Below are positions 1-7,343 of a stretch of 25,161 nucleotides of DNA, piece after piece. Each line of letters starts with the position of its first letter. Within the stretch, counting starts at the first letter, position 1. Origin of the DNA: a virus; IMG/VR virus record IMGVR_UViG_3300045950_000135, positions 1 to 25,161 of that record; one strand, 5' to 3'. The notes below the pieces were generated by a model. It had not been told where the DNA came from. It did no database searches and was given only the letters and a program-made list of their open reading frames with translations. Both the position numbers and the translations under genes were made by a program.

Positions 1-61
1 TGCGCTCCGGCACGGTATCGGCCGCGCCCAGCAACTTCTTGATGATTTCTTCCTGCGTCAT
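1..61 (-). CDS. Tail assembly chaperone, N-terminal fragment (XkdN / Mu gp41 position)
   Basis: Only the first 20 codons are inside the window; the gene runs off the left edge. The ATG at 61 is preceded by a GGTGA ribosome site five bases away, and an upstream in-frame GTG is less well placed. The visible peptide is MTQEEIIKKLLGAADTVPER. A short helical start followed by 'LL.AAD.VPE' is what I know from XkdN-type tail assembly proteins of PBSX-like phages. The gene directly follows the tail tube gene, which is the normal place for the chaperone. The call rests on position and this short match. In many myophages the chaperone continues by frameshift into a longer product; that part is not visible. 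Confidence 0.6.
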   Translation of the reverse strand, partial: MTQEEIIKKLLGAADTVPER

Positions 62-88
62 ATCTTTCACCGCAATCACAACCCCTTT

Positions 89-496
89 CTACGGCGCCTC
101 AATCGGGTCCAGGAGCTCATAGCCCTCGAACGTGAAGGGCGTGGCCTCTTCAACGACTTCACCGGCGGTCCAGTTCGCCAGAACGATCTCATCGGCCATA
201 CAGTTCTTCAGCCTGATGCGCTCGTGCCCGAATGCTCCCGGATCTTCGAGCTTAGAGATGACCTCAAACCGGCCAAAGCCTTGTTCAATCATCTCAGACG
301 TCACCTTGAAACCACTCATGGTGCCGGTGCCTTTCATGGGACCTTTCTTGTGCCGCACCCAGGCACTGCCGGACAGCTTAAGCTCAGCCTTTTCCATCGC
401 CACTTTGGCTTCCAGGTGGTTGACATTGGTCAGCCACTTGCCGTCCTTGAACAGTTTCCCATAGTGCCCCTGGATTGCTCTTTCGGCTTCAAGCAT
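89..496 (-). CDS. Phage tail tube protein (XkdM-like)
   Basis: A 135-residue protein that should form the inner tube of the contractile tail. It starts at an ATG with a strong AAGGAGGTG ribosome site. Length and the pattern 'I.G.YGKLFKDGKWL.NV..LEAKV...KAEL.LSG..W..HK..G.KGTGTM.G.KVTS' fit the XkdM/DUF2001 tail tube family of PBSX-type phages. It lies directly downstream of the sheath gene, the order seen in Mu (L then M) and PBSX (xkdK then xkdM). The roughly 100-base gap to the sheath gene contains a very GC-rich hairpin, listed separately. No truncation is seen. Confidence 0.9.
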   Translation of the reverse strand: MLEAERAIQGHYGKLFKDGKWLTNVNHLEAKVAMEKAELKLSGSAWVRHKKGPMKGTGTMSGFKVTSEMIEQGFGRFEVISKLEDPGAFGHERIRLKNCMADEIVLANWTAGEVVEEATPFTFEGYELLDPIEAP

Positions 497-520
497 TTAG
501 CCGCACCTCCTTCAGTTTGT

Positions 521-553
521 GGACCGGCCCGGGCCCGGCGCCCCGGGCGGTCC
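521..553. repeat. GC-rich hairpin between sheath and tube genes
   Basis: GGACCG-G-CCCGGG on the left pairs with CCCGGG-CGGTCC on the right, giving about 12 base pairs with one bulged base around a short GC loop. It lies between the sheath stop and the tube ribosome site. No T-run follows on the minus strand, so it does not look like an intrinsic terminator. It may protect mRNA ends or separate expression of the two genes. Confidence 0.55.
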
Positions 554-594
554 TCGGTCAGCTGTCCTGGCGGTGCCAGTGCCGGTGGCGTCAG

Positions 595-2028
595 CTACTT
601 GATGTAGCCCGTGCCGTAGATCTTCTCCATGGAGTCGATGATCGTGGCCTCGTAGCGCCAGTAGAATTCGTCCGACTCGGCGTTCGCCTGCAGATCGCGG
701 TCGGTCTCGACCACGAAGTCCGGCGCCAGCAGGGCGGGGGAGAGGGTTTCGAAGTAATTTTTGATCGCGCTCAGCACCGCCGCCTGGCCGTCTTCGTTGT
801 TGAGCACCTTGCCGATATAGTTGTCGTGCGCCGCCTGGGCGGTGTCCATGTCGATGGCGTCCATAATCCGCAAGGGCTTGATCTTCCGCCAGGCGCGGCC
901 TTGCCCCTCGCGGAGGGAAGAGAGGGTGTTAATGCCCTGCTCGATGATCACCTTCTCACCATCGTGCACAAAAACAAGGGTGCCGGACTGTAGCGCCTGG
1001 ACCACTTGGTTATGCGTGAGACGGGGCGCGACATCCGTAAAAGGTGTGGCCGCGTAGGTGAGACTTTCGGCCAACCGCTGACCGGTACCCCGGCCCGCCA
1101 CGTAACAGGCTGCCACTGCGCTCGGGTACCAGGTGCCGGCCAGCTCCACACTGGTACCAACGTTAACCACGCCCTCGTGATTGAACCCGGCGGACCGGGT
1201 ATTCGCGGTCGCCGGCGTCTGGTCGTCGACCGCGCTGCCGCCCAGGTAGGCAATAACCTTCTTGCCCTCGTCGCGCAGCCGTTCAACCCACGTCCGCACG
1301 GACGCCTGCAGGCTCGCGTCCGTGGCGCCGTCCAGCGCGAAACCCTGGAACTGTCTGGCCTCGAAGGCGTTCATCGCATCAAGGTAATCCGCACTGGTCA
1401 CCGCCGCCACGCCGGCATTGCCACCGGTGAGGGGCTGAGTGGCCACGTTGGCGATTGTGCCGCTGCCGGCCGCCAGTTTCTGCGCTTCCAGCCAGGCGTT
1501 ATTCGCGCCGTCGCTGACAGCCGTCACCGCGTTGTCCACCACGGCGGCGCCTTTGGCGAACGTCCAGGTGTGAAGACGCCTGGCCCCTTCGTAGAGGATG
1601 AGGTCCTGTTTGGTCTCGTCCTGGATGTTGTCCTGCACCGCAACCTTAAAGTCCCGCGTGGTCTCGTACTTAGTGGTGAGCCTCAGTACGTCCAATGCCG
1701 CCGAGTCTCTCAGAGTTATGCCGGCTTTCGCTTCGCTGCCGTCCGCCAGCCGGTAGGCCAGGATCGTTTTCGGCCGTCCCAGGAGGCACATGCGGACGCA
1801 TGTGTAGGCCGTGAAGCCGCCCCCGATGTCGGTGCCGAGAATGTCCACCAGGTCTTTTTCGCTGGTGATCTCCACCGCTTGTCTCACGGGTCCCCAGTTC
1901 GCCTTGACGGGAATCGCCACGATTCCCCTAGCCCCGGGTTGGATCGCCGCCAGTGCGGCCGCGATGAACCGCATGTAAAAGCCAGGTCTCACCGGTTTGC
2001 CGGCAGGGTCCCAAACACCGCCCGCCAT
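595..2028 (-). CDS. Contractile tail sheath protein (XkdK-like, Mu L equivalent)
   Basis: A 477-residue structural protein that should form the contractile sheath. The N-terminus (GVWDP.GKPVRPGFYMRF...GARGIVAIPVKANWGP) and the C-terminal run 'RIMDAIDMDTAQAAHDNYIGKVLNNEDGQ...IKNYFETL' followed by 'D.D..YWRY.ATIIDSMEKIYGTGYIK' are typical of Firmicute XkdK-type sheaths. Length is normal. The ATG overlaps the stop of the small upstream gene (TAATG) and has a GAAGGAGGG ribosome site. Its presence shows the virion is a myophage. Confidence 0.93.
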   Translation of the reverse strand: MAGGVWDPAGKPVRPGFYMRFIAAALAAIQPGARGIVAIPVKANWGPVRQAVEITSEKDLVDILGTDIGGGFTAYTCVRMCLLGRPKTILAYRLADGSEAKAGITLRDSAALDVLRLTTKYETTRDFKVAVQDNIQDETKQDLILYEGARRLHTWTFAKGAAVVDNAVTAVSDGANNAWLEAQKLAAGSGTIANVATQPLTGGNAGVAAVTSADYLDAMNAFEARQFQGFALDGATDASLQASVRTWVERLRDEGKKVIAYLGGSAVDDQTPATANTRSAGFNHEGVVNVGTSVELAGTWYPSAVAACYVAGRGTGQRLAESLTYAATPFTDVAPRLTHNQVVQALQSGTLVFVHDGEKVIIEQGINTLSSLREGQGRAWRKIKPLRIMDAIDMDTAQAAHDNYIGKVLNNEDGQAAVLSAIKNYFETLSPALLAPDFVVETDRDLQANAESDEFYWRYEATIIDSMEKIYGTGYIK

Positions 2029-2231
2029 TATTTCGCCCTCCTTCTCAAGAAGCGGTTAACCGCTTTTTGCACCTCAGCCTTCGTCAGCTCCGAGGCCGGA
2101 TCGCCGTGCAGCGCTCCAACGACCACTTCCGGTTTTACCCCGAAAAGTCCCTGTGCGTTTTTGATGAATTCTCCCCGGGGATACTTCGCAGGCTTGGTTT
2201 TGGCTTCGCCGTTGGTTGCCCCTTCAGTCAA
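2028..2231 (-). CDS. Small hypothetical protein preceding the sheath gene
   Basis: A 67-residue basic protein starting at TTG with a GGGGGGAA ribosome site. Its C-terminal half (HGDPASELTKAEVQKAVNRFLRRRAK) resembles the short proteins found just before the sheath gene in many Firmicute myophages, where a 'T..EV...I..FL' helix is common. Function is unknown to me. It is translationally coupled to the sheath gene through a TAATG overlap. An assembly or gateway role is possible but is inference only. Confidence 0.65.
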   Translation of the reverse strand: MTEGATNGEAKTKPAKYPRGEFIKNAQGLFGVKPEVVVGALHGDPASELTKAEVQKAVNRFLRRRAK

Positions 2232-2248
2232 CTTGCTTCCCCCCTGTC

Positions 2249-3088
2249 TTACTTGATTTCTCCGGTGCCGGCAACCTTCTGGATCAGGCTCACTTCCGGC
2301 TGCGGCCTGGCGACCATCTTCGTCAGCACCAAAGACACCTGGCCTTTGTGGAAGGCATCGGCCTGCAGATCCGCCCTGGGCGTCACTGCCGTCATATAGT
2401 CCTTGGCCTCGGCGTCAATTGGTATCTTGACCGCCCCCGTTAAATCCTGACTGATCCGCAACGTCGCCTGCAGTTGAGAGTTCGGCGTGAGGCCCAGCAC
2501 ATGGACGGCCACGTGCTTCCGCAGCTCGTAGGCGGCACGGCTCTTATCGGTGGCCAGAATATCCGTCACCCGGATTAGCACCGCTGGTCTGACGTAACCC
2601 AGGGGCCAACCGTTCAGGTAGACATTCCATCCCGGCATAAAGCCTTGAATCCACCGCGACAGCGCCTGCAGCCAGGGATCATCCTGCACAGTCTCCGGAA
2701 CATCCACAGGCTGCAATGCCAGCACCGCGAAGCGCAGCGGCCTGGTCAGCGCGTCCCAGTCGTCGTCCACGAAGTCGGGGGAAGTGGGGCCTAAGTAATT
2801 GCACGTAAACACCTGGCCGGTTTCCGGGTCGCCGATGAGCTGCTTGTCCAGCGCCGCCACTACGGAATTGACCAGGACATCCAGCTCCGTAAAGCTGGTT
2901 CGTGAAACATAGGGGTATATCTCAAACACCCGGCGCCAACCGGCCCAGGCCGACTCTTCGGAGTCCACACCCTGGCGGATCGCCAGATACGGCTTTTCAG
3001 TATCCTTGTCGGCGGCGTGGGGTTCAAGCGCCCGACCGCCCAGGGCCGGAATTTCGCTGATCAGCTTTTCGCGCAGCGCATTCCTCAA
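2249..3088 (-). CDS. Tail completion/terminator protein, apparent two-domain fusion
   Basis: A 279-residue protein starting at TTG, with a GGAGGGG ribosome site. Residues about 1-130 (LREKLISEIPALGGRALEP..., KPYLAIRQG...) look like a gp17/DUF3168-type tail completion protein. Residues about 140-279 (WLQALSRWIQGFMPGWNVYLNGWPLGYVRPAVLIRVTDI...) look like a second tail-terminator-type module of the kind placed before the sheath in PBSX-like phages. In related phages these are usually two proteins of about 130-150 residues, so a fusion is likely. There is no stop codon or frameshift at the join. Domain assignment is from memory and moderately sure. Confidence 0.65.
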   Translation of the reverse strand: MRNALREKLISEIPALGGRALEPHAADKDTEKPYLAIRQGVDSEESAWAGWRRVFEIYPYVSRTSFTELDVLVNSVVAALDKQLIGDPETGQVFTCNYLGPTSPDFVDDDWDALTRPLRFAVLALQPVDVPETVQDDPWLQALSRWIQGFMPGWNVYLNGWPLGYVRPAVLIRVTDILATDKSRAAYELRKHVAVHVLGLTPNSQLQATLRISQDLTGAVKIPIDAEAKDYMTAVTPRADLQADAFHKGQVSLVLTKMVARPQPEVSLIQKVAGTGEIK

Positions 3089-3109
3089 GGCCGACCCCTC
3101 CCGGTACAG

Positions 3110-3439
3110 TTAACTCCATAGATCATTGAGCGTTTTTTTGACCGCGGCCAGGTGGACGTCCAGCGTGGGTAGAATAATCGCGTTCTTGCCGCCGTGAGCG
3201 ATTTCCAACCAGATACCGTACTCTACGCCGTGGCTAAGGAAGAGGACGACTTTGTTGTCGGCCGGCTGCTCAACACCGGCGTGCAGAGCCTGCCGGGCGT
3301 GACCGGTACGGTCCCGCCATTTGGCGCGTTGCTTGGCGTGGGACTCCATCGCACCAGCCCAGGTTTGCATCAGCATCACCGTGGCCGCTTTCTGCCGCTC
3401 AATGTGCTTCAGCGCTCCGTCTCCGAAGACCATCGGCAT
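3110..3439 (-). CDS. HK97 gp10-like / XkdI-like tail component
   Basis: About 110 residues. The pattern 'A...MLMQTWAGAMESHAKQRAKWRDRTGHARQALHAGV...VLFLSHGVEYGIWLEIAHGGKNAIILPTLD' is characteristic of the HK97 gp10/XkdI group: aromatic-rich, 'W.DRTG.AR..L', 'YG..LE..HGGK.AII.P'. Members act at the head-tail joint or tail completion step. The ATG at 3439 overlaps the upstream stop (TGATG); an alternative ATG at 3433 has a better spaced GGGTGA. It sits in a run of overlapping head-tail genes. Confidence 0.8.
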   Translation of the reverse strand: MPMVFGDGALKHIERQKAATVMLMQTWAGAMESHAKQRAKWRDRTGHARQALHAGVEQPADNKVVLFLSHGVEYGIWLEIAHGGKNAIILPTLDVHLAAVKKTLNDLWS

Positions 3440-3729
3440 CACCCGTCCCGCAGCAGATTGTTTTCCTTGAGGACCATGTAGAGCCCGACTGACAGCCGTT
3501 CAACTTGCTCTTCGTTGAGACCGACACCCATGAAAACGTCCGCCACGTGGACCATTTCGTGGAAGAAGACCTCCTCGGATCTCTCCGGCACCAGCCCGGC
3601 CTCAATTCTGATCACCAGGTTGGCATTATCGGCTTCACCAACGCGATCCCTGCGCTCATTGTTAACAAGAGCCGGACGCTCTACCCGGTAGGGGAACGGC
3701 CCCACCTTGAGGGTCTCCGGAATCTTCAT
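3439..3729 (-). CDS. HExxH mini-metalloprotease-like protein, late copy
   Basis: A 96-residue protein with a zinc-protease signature HEMVH at residues 57-61, preceded by the hydrophobic strand 'SEEVFF'. The N-terminus 'MKIPETLKVG' and C-terminus 'GLNEEQVERLSVGLYMVLKENNLL' closely match the early-region protein at 23961-24254, so the two are paralogues. Acidic residues in 'NEEQ' could supply a third zinc ligand. The ATG overlaps the upstream stop (TGATG) and has a GGGTGA ribosome site. It is embedded between closure and tail completion genes, so it is expressed with the structural genes. Substrate is unknown. Family resemblance is to small ImmA/IrrE- or SprT-type domains; proteolysis is not proven. 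Confidence 0.75.
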   Translation of the reverse strand: MKIPETLKVGPFPYRVERPALVNNERRDRVGEADNANLVIRIEAGLVPERSEEVFFHEMVHVADVFMGVGLNEEQVERLSVGLYMVLKENNLLRDG

Positions 3730-4109
3730 CAACTCACCCTTTCCAGGTCGGCCTGGTAGCCGACCACAACGCCGCCGACCACCTGCGGGTAAACGGCCCG
3801 GATCACGAATGCGCCAAGCCCCGGGGTCTCGAATTTGTCCGTCACGTTGGGGCCGACCTTGAGGTCTGCTGCGTGATCCGCCAGAAGGCCGTATACTGTG
3901 TCTGTCTGCATCTTGCCGGCTACGCCTGAAACATCCTGCTGACCGGAACCCTGGGTGAATATGCGTACCGTCAGTGGGCCGACACTGGAGACCTGCTCCG
4001 CAAAACCGCCGCCGGACCGGATTTTCTCAGCGCGGATGATGGTGATAATCACCGGGTTCTGCGCGATTGACCATTGTATGTGTCGTTTCCGTGCTGCTGC
4101 CAGATCCAT
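3729..4109 (-). CDS. Putative head closure / head-tail joining protein (XkdH-like position)
   Basis: A 126-residue protein. The content 'ARKRHIQWSIAQNPVIITIIRAEKI...GPLTVRIFTQG' with a C-terminal 'YPQVVGGVVVGYQADLERVS' suits a small beta-rich head closure protein of the YqbH/XkdH type. Position after the connector gene and before the gp10-like gene supports this. The ATG overlaps the upstream stop (TGATG) and has a GGAGGTGC ribosome site. Assignment depends mainly on gene order. Confidence 0.6.
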   Translation of the reverse strand: MDLAAARKRHIQWSIAQNPVIITIIRAEKIRSGGGFAEQVSSVGPLTVRIFTQGSGQQDVSGVAGKMQTDTVYGLLADHAADLKVGPNVTDKFETPGLGAFVIRAVYPQVVGGVVVGYQADLERVS

Positions 4110-4444
4110 CACAGCACCTCCGGCGGCCTCACGCTGATGATAACCCCGCCTGAAACCCCCGCCGTCCGGGCCATTTCGGCGTATCTTTCCGACATCTTGA
4201 GTGCGTGTTCGACCTGGTCCTTGAGCTTGGTCACGTCGTAGGACTCATTGCCGACCTTGTAGCTCTCGATCTGTCCCTGATAGAGCCCGGCCTTGATCGT
4301 CCAGGCCAGCGACGCCGCCAGGTAGAGGTCCTGCTTGTCATCCAGCAAGGACTCCAGTTCGGCGTCGGTGAAGTGGGTGTCCGCCTCGGTACCGCCGGGC
4401 GGGATGGCCTCGTTGATCAGCTTGCGCAACGGTGTTACGTCCAT
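4109..4444 (-). CDS. Head-tail connector protein (YqbG/gp6-like)
   Basis: A 111-residue, mostly helical protein. 'MDVTPLRKLINEA...FTDAELESLLDDKQDLYLAASLAWTIKAGLYQGQIESYKVGNESYDVTKLKDQVEHALKMSERYAEMAR' matches the connector/adaptor pattern: early 'LR.LI', 'FTD.EL...L', then 'D..LAA...W..KA' and 'G.ES.DV..LK'. The reading frame is open further upstream to 4582, but that part encodes low-complexity Arg/Gly/Pro from a GC-rich repeat. The ATG at 4444 with AGGGGG upstream is the sensible start. Confidence 0.75.
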   Translation of the reverse strand: MDVTPLRKLINEAIPPGGTEADTHFTDAELESLLDDKQDLYLAASLAWTIKAGLYQGQIESYKVGNESYDVTKLKDQVEHALKMSERYAEMARTAGVSGGVIISVRPPEVL

Positions 4445-4627
4445 CTCTATCCAGCCCCCTTCAGGCCCCTTCCCCGGCGCCGGCCCCCACCGCAATCGCC
4501 GGCGCTCGACGCTTGGGGAGGGTAGTTGCGTCCGTCCCCTCCCGGCGCCGGGGGAGAGGAGGGAGTGGGAGGAAGACCCCACCCCCTACTCAAACTCAAA
4601 GATTCTGATGCGTTGTGAGAAAAACGG
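4445..4627. repeat. GC-rich dispersed-repeat-like spacer between capsid and connector genes
   Basis: This 183-bp gap interrupts an otherwise tightly packed head operon. It contains several GGCGCC cores, including the perfect 12-base palindrome CCCGGCGCCGGG (about 4541-4552), followed by a GGGGGAGAGGAGGGAG run. The Arg/Gly/Pro shadow translation is typical of short dispersed 'ctctccc/gggagag' palindromic repeats found in many bacterial genomes. A related GGGGAGAGG word lies next to the gam gene at about 17450. No T-run suggests a terminator. I see no gene in it. Confidence 0.5.
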
Positions 4628-5662
4628 TTACTGCAGGGACAGTTCCTGCACGTTTTCGCCGACCGCGGCAAACACTCCCCGATAGGCGTAGCCCACGATC
4701 TGGGCTTCCACCAACCGGGCCAAGTCGCCCCGGGCGGCCTCAAGCCGGAGATCCTGCTTGAGCAACGCCTTGAAGCCTCTCTCGGGCCTGACCAGATATG
4801 CCTTGTTTTCCGGCACCCCCGGATAGTTGTGCGTCTTTTTGCCGACGGTTGCTTCCCAGCCGTCGTAGTAGACCACGGCGCTGATGCCGCTGATGCCCGG
4901 ATATTTTGTGCCCGCGATCTGGTGTCCGCCCTCCAGGGCCATCTGGATGTCGGCCTCGTTGGCCGAGTTGGCCAGGAGCACCGTGCCCTTGCGCTTCTTC
5001 TTGGCCGCATCTTTCTTCGCCGCCTGGATCGTCTTCCAAACGCCGACCCAGACAGGATCTTCGGCCGCGCCGGCGTAAGCCGTCTTGTTCGCGGCAGGAT
5101 AGGCGAAGGCGAAGATGGGGTAGAGGTGGATGTGGTTCACCAGCGCGTTGTATGCCTCACCGATGGATTTATTGAGCATCTCGACCGAGAATGACTGATT
5201 GAAGTCCTTCATGAACTTCGTGTACTCGAAGCCGGCGGAGTAAGGCAGAATCCTGGCGGACGGCCCTTCTTCGGCGTACAGCTTGCCGAATTTGACTTCT
5301 TCGCCCTCCATGTGTTCGGTGAAGACACACGCCCCGCCGAGCGCCCACTTGGCGTCCACGACGGGCGGAAGGTTCTTGTCCTCGATTATGTCGTAGATCG
5401 GGCGATATAGGACCGGCACCTTTTCGCGGCCCAGCTCCACATCCAGCACGGCTTTGCCCACCAGATCCTTAATGCTCTCAATGGAGCCCAGGGTCAGCAA
5501 CTCGCCAATCGGCTTTGTCAGCTGCAATGTCTCCATCTCGCCGTTTAAAATCCGCTTGGTGACCTGGAATTCCTTGCCGTCGACAAGGAAGGTCACCGGC
5601 ACCTCGATGGTGCCCATCCTCCGTCTTTCACGCAGTGTCTCGATACTGATTACTTGAACCAT
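4628..5662 (-). CDS. Major capsid protein (Mu T equivalent)
   Basis: A 344-residue protein in the major capsid position, between the cement protein and the connector. It opens with 'MVQVISIETLRERRRMGTIEVPVTFLVDGKEFQVTKRIL' and later has long regions rich in aromatic and glycine residues (YPIFAFAYPAANKTAYAG, GTKYPGISGISAVVYYDGW) as in HK97-fold capsid P- and A-domains. The ribosome site AAGGAGG is strong, though spaced 11 bases from the ATG. Size fits Mu-like capsids. The exact capsid subfamily is not clear to me. Confidence 0.8.
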   Translation of the reverse strand: MVQVISIETLRERRRMGTIEVPVTFLVDGKEFQVTKRILNGEMETLQLTKPIGELLTLGSIESIKDLVGKAVLDVELGREKVPVLYRPIYDIIEDKNLPPVVDAKWALGGACVFTEHMEGEEVKFGKLYAEEGPSARILPYSAGFEYTKFMKDFNQSFSVEMLNKSIGEAYNALVNHIHLYPIFAFAYPAANKTAYAGAAEDPVWVGVWKTIQAAKKDAAKKKRKGTVLLANSANEADIQMALEGGHQIAGTKYPGISGISAVVYYDGWEATVGKKTHNYPGVPENKAYLVRPERGFKALLKQDLRLEAARGDLARLVEAQIVGYAYRGVFAAVGENVQELSLQ

Positions 5663-5678
5663 CGACTACTCAGCCTCC

Positions 5679-6194
5679 TTACGATGCAATGATGCCGGCT
5701 GTACGGAGCTTGGCCAGCAGCGCATTGAAATCACCAACAATGGTCGCCACATCCCCCGCCGTGCTGTTGGCCTGCGCCGCAGCCTGCCGGAGCGCGCCGA
5801 GCTGATCCGCAAGCTTGAACCGTATTGCATTGTTGGCGTCTTTGGCCAACGTCACCCGGCCCGCGTAACGATTGCCGGCCGCGGCCTGGGTAAAGCGGTT
5901 GTTGGCGGCGTCCCAGTAGATGTCCGCGCCGCCCGCCATGGCATCGGTGGTCAGGATCTGGTCCGTCTCGTACTCCGCCTGTTCGATGTTCAGCACCAGC
6001 TCGGCCGTTTCTCCCGCGCCGGTGGTAACGCTCCGCATGGCCGCGCCCAGAAACCCGCCGAGCAGGTAGAACTTACCCGCAGAAATAGTGGTGTTTTGCG
6101 GCACGGTCACTTGCACCGCTCTACCGTTCGATACCTTGGGGTCGGTGCTCTGGTGCACTGTGGTCGGTACCGGTTGACCCTGGTACACTCGCAT
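5679..6194 (-). CDS. Capsid cement/decoration protein (DUF2190-like) with C-terminal extension
   Basis: A 171-residue protein. The first 120 residues (GQPVPTTVHQSTDPKVSNGRAVQV..., 'SAGKFYLLGGFLGAAMRSVTTGAGETAELVLNIEQAEYETDQI', 'GADIYWDAANNRFT', 'YAGRVTLAKDANNAIRFKL') fit the DUF2190 decoration family: 'V..G....L....GV......AG..V.L.....V.....' then 'G..vYWd...n..T'. The last 50 residues are an alanine-rich helical extension. An AAGGACGTGA ribosome site precedes the ATG. Gene order protease - cement - capsid agrees with Mu-like phages. Confidence 0.8.
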   Translation of the reverse strand: MRVYQGQPVPTTVHQSTDPKVSNGRAVQVTVPQNTTISAGKFYLLGGFLGAAMRSVTTGAGETAELVLNIEQAEYETDQILTTDAMAGGADIYWDAANNRFTQAAAGNRYAGRVTLAKDANNAIRFKLADQLGALRQAAAQANSTAGDVATIVGDFNALLAKLRTAGIIAS

Positions 6195-6207
6195 TCACGT
6201 CCTTTCG

Positions 6208-7281
6208 TTAAATGGCGGCCCGCTTTACGCGCACGTTGGCGGAACCGCCTTTGTCGCCGGCGGCGCGCACGGCGCCGGCGACCATTGCCGGCGTGTCGGT
6301 GTGCAGCCGGCTCAGTGTTTCCTTTACCGACGCTTCGGCCAGCAGCGCGTCGATCTCCCCGGCGATCTGCTCCTTGGTCTTGCCCGCCGGCTGCAGCATC
6401 TTCCGGATCAACGCCTGAGCCATCTCGCCGGCGACTTTTTCCTTAAGCACACCATCGACCAACTCCTGGTGACTGCGCTCCCGGTCTTTGTCCATAGCCG
6501 CCTTAGCCTCCTTGGCCGCCTGTACGACGCCCATCTCGCCGGTCACGCCCAGGGCTTCGGCCACGGCCTGCAGCGCTTTCTCCGCGCCGGCCTTGCGCTC
6601 CACCCACTTGCCGTCAATCGCCCCGGCCACCTGCTCCGGCGTCCAGCCCATCTCCCCGGCCACCTGGGCCAGGGTCACATCACCGCTCTGCAGCAAGCCC
6701 TTCAGTTGCTGCACCAACTCTTTCCAACCCATCGTTTTGCCTCCTTCAATCTCACCAGTGGCCACTATTCTGGTTTGCATCCCCGCCCGGTCCAGAGGCG
6801 TCCAGTCAATTGAAAGCGCCTCATAGTCAATAACCTCGGCCTCTCCGCCCGCCGTCCGCAGCTTGGGATAGCCGAAGATGGACACCTGCTTAACCCGTCC
6901 GGTGCGTATCCAGCGTTTGAGATCCACCGCCGCCTGGTCAACCACGCCCCGAAAATACGCTTTGCCGTTCTGCATCTTGGCTCCGACCCAATGGGTCACA
7001 ACAGCCGGGAACTGGGTGGGCACATCGTCGGCCTTCTGGTGCCCTAAAAACCCGTTCAGCGTCCGCTCCTGGACCCGCCGGACGATGGCTTCCAGCGCCG
7101 GCATCTTGTAGTTCCAACCTCGCTTGCTCTTGCCCGGGGCAATCTCGACCACGACCTCCAGGGGGTCCTGGTCGCCCGCTTTAAGCGCCGACAGATCCAC
7201 GCCCGGCGCCGCCGGCACATCCTCGGGCCGCATTTCGCCCGAAACAGCGGCCGGCAGCCATGTCATTTCTCCCACAAGCAA
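6208..7281 (-). CDS. Prohead protease/scaffold protein (Mu I-like)
   Basis: About 357 residues. The N-terminal half contains 'GFLGHQKADDVPTQFPAVVTHWVGAKMQNGKAYFRGVV' and 'VKQVSIFGYPKL...EALSIDWTPLDRAGMQTRIV'. This is the layout of phage prohead proteases: a 'GH' histidine, a hydrophobic strand, a 'VSI.G' serine and a closing 'DW...RAGM..R'. The C-terminal half is helical and charged, rich in Lys/Glu/Ala (EQVAGAIDGKWVERKAGAEKALQAVAEAL, DKDRERSHQELVDGVLKEKVAGEMAQALIRKML), as expected for a scaffold. Start choice is uncertain. The TTG at 7281 has GGGAGGTG eight bases upstream, GTG 7275 and ATG 7266 are alternatives, and the open frame reaches 7326. Confidence 0.75.
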   Translation of the reverse strand: MLVGEMTWLPAAVSGEMRPEDVPAAPGVDLSALKAGDQDPLEVVVEIAPGKSKRGWNYKMPALEAIVRRVQERTLNGFLGHQKADDVPTQFPAVVTHWVGAKMQNGKAYFRGVVDQAAVDLKRWIRTGRVKQVSIFGYPKLRTAGGEAEVIDYEALSIDWTPLDRAGMQTRIVATGEIEGGKTMGWKELVQQLKGLLQSGDVTLAQVAGEMGWTPEQVAGAIDGKWVERKAGAEKALQAVAEALGVTGEMGVVQAAKEAKAAMDKDRERSHQELVDGVLKEKVAGEMAQALIRKMLQPAGKTKEQIAGEIDALLAEASVKETLSRLHTDTPAMVAGAVRAAGDKGGSANVRVKRAAI

Positions 7282-7304
7282 CAAATCACACCTCCCTTCG
7301 GGGC

Positions 7305-7333
7305 ATAATGAAAAACGTCCTAACACCGTTCAA
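7305..7333 (-). promoter_or_regulatory. Candidate sigma-70-type late promoter upstream of the protease gene (Mu PI position)
   Basis: On the minus strand TTGAAC (7333-7328) and CATTAT (7310-7305) are separated by exactly 17 bases, each matching the consensus at 4 of 6 positions. Transcription would begin near 7298, only about 17 bases before the TTG start, with the ribosome site in between. In Mu, late promoter PI sits immediately upstream of gene I, the homologous protease. The helically phased boxes lie directly upstream of this -35. This is prediction only. Confidence 0.45.
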
Positions 7334-7338
7334 CACCG
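7322..7338. repeat. Pair of AACACCG direct repeats, 10-bp spacing
   Basis: AACACCG occurs at 7322-7328 and 7332-7338, ten bases apart, overlapping the proposed -35 element of the protease promoter. The spacing is one DNA turn, so both copies would face the same side of the helix. They could be an extra binding site or chance. Confidence 0.5.
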
Positions 7339-7343
7339 CTCCG

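Noticed and set aside
521-553. Hairpin after the sheath gene as an intrinsic terminator
   Set aside because: No T-run follows on the minus strand, and the tail tube gene downstream must be transcribed.
1006-2256. Long plus-strand open frame of about 416 codons opposite the sheath gene
   Set aside because: It is a GC-driven shadow of the sheath gene, rich in Arg/Gly/His with no ribosome site or family pattern.
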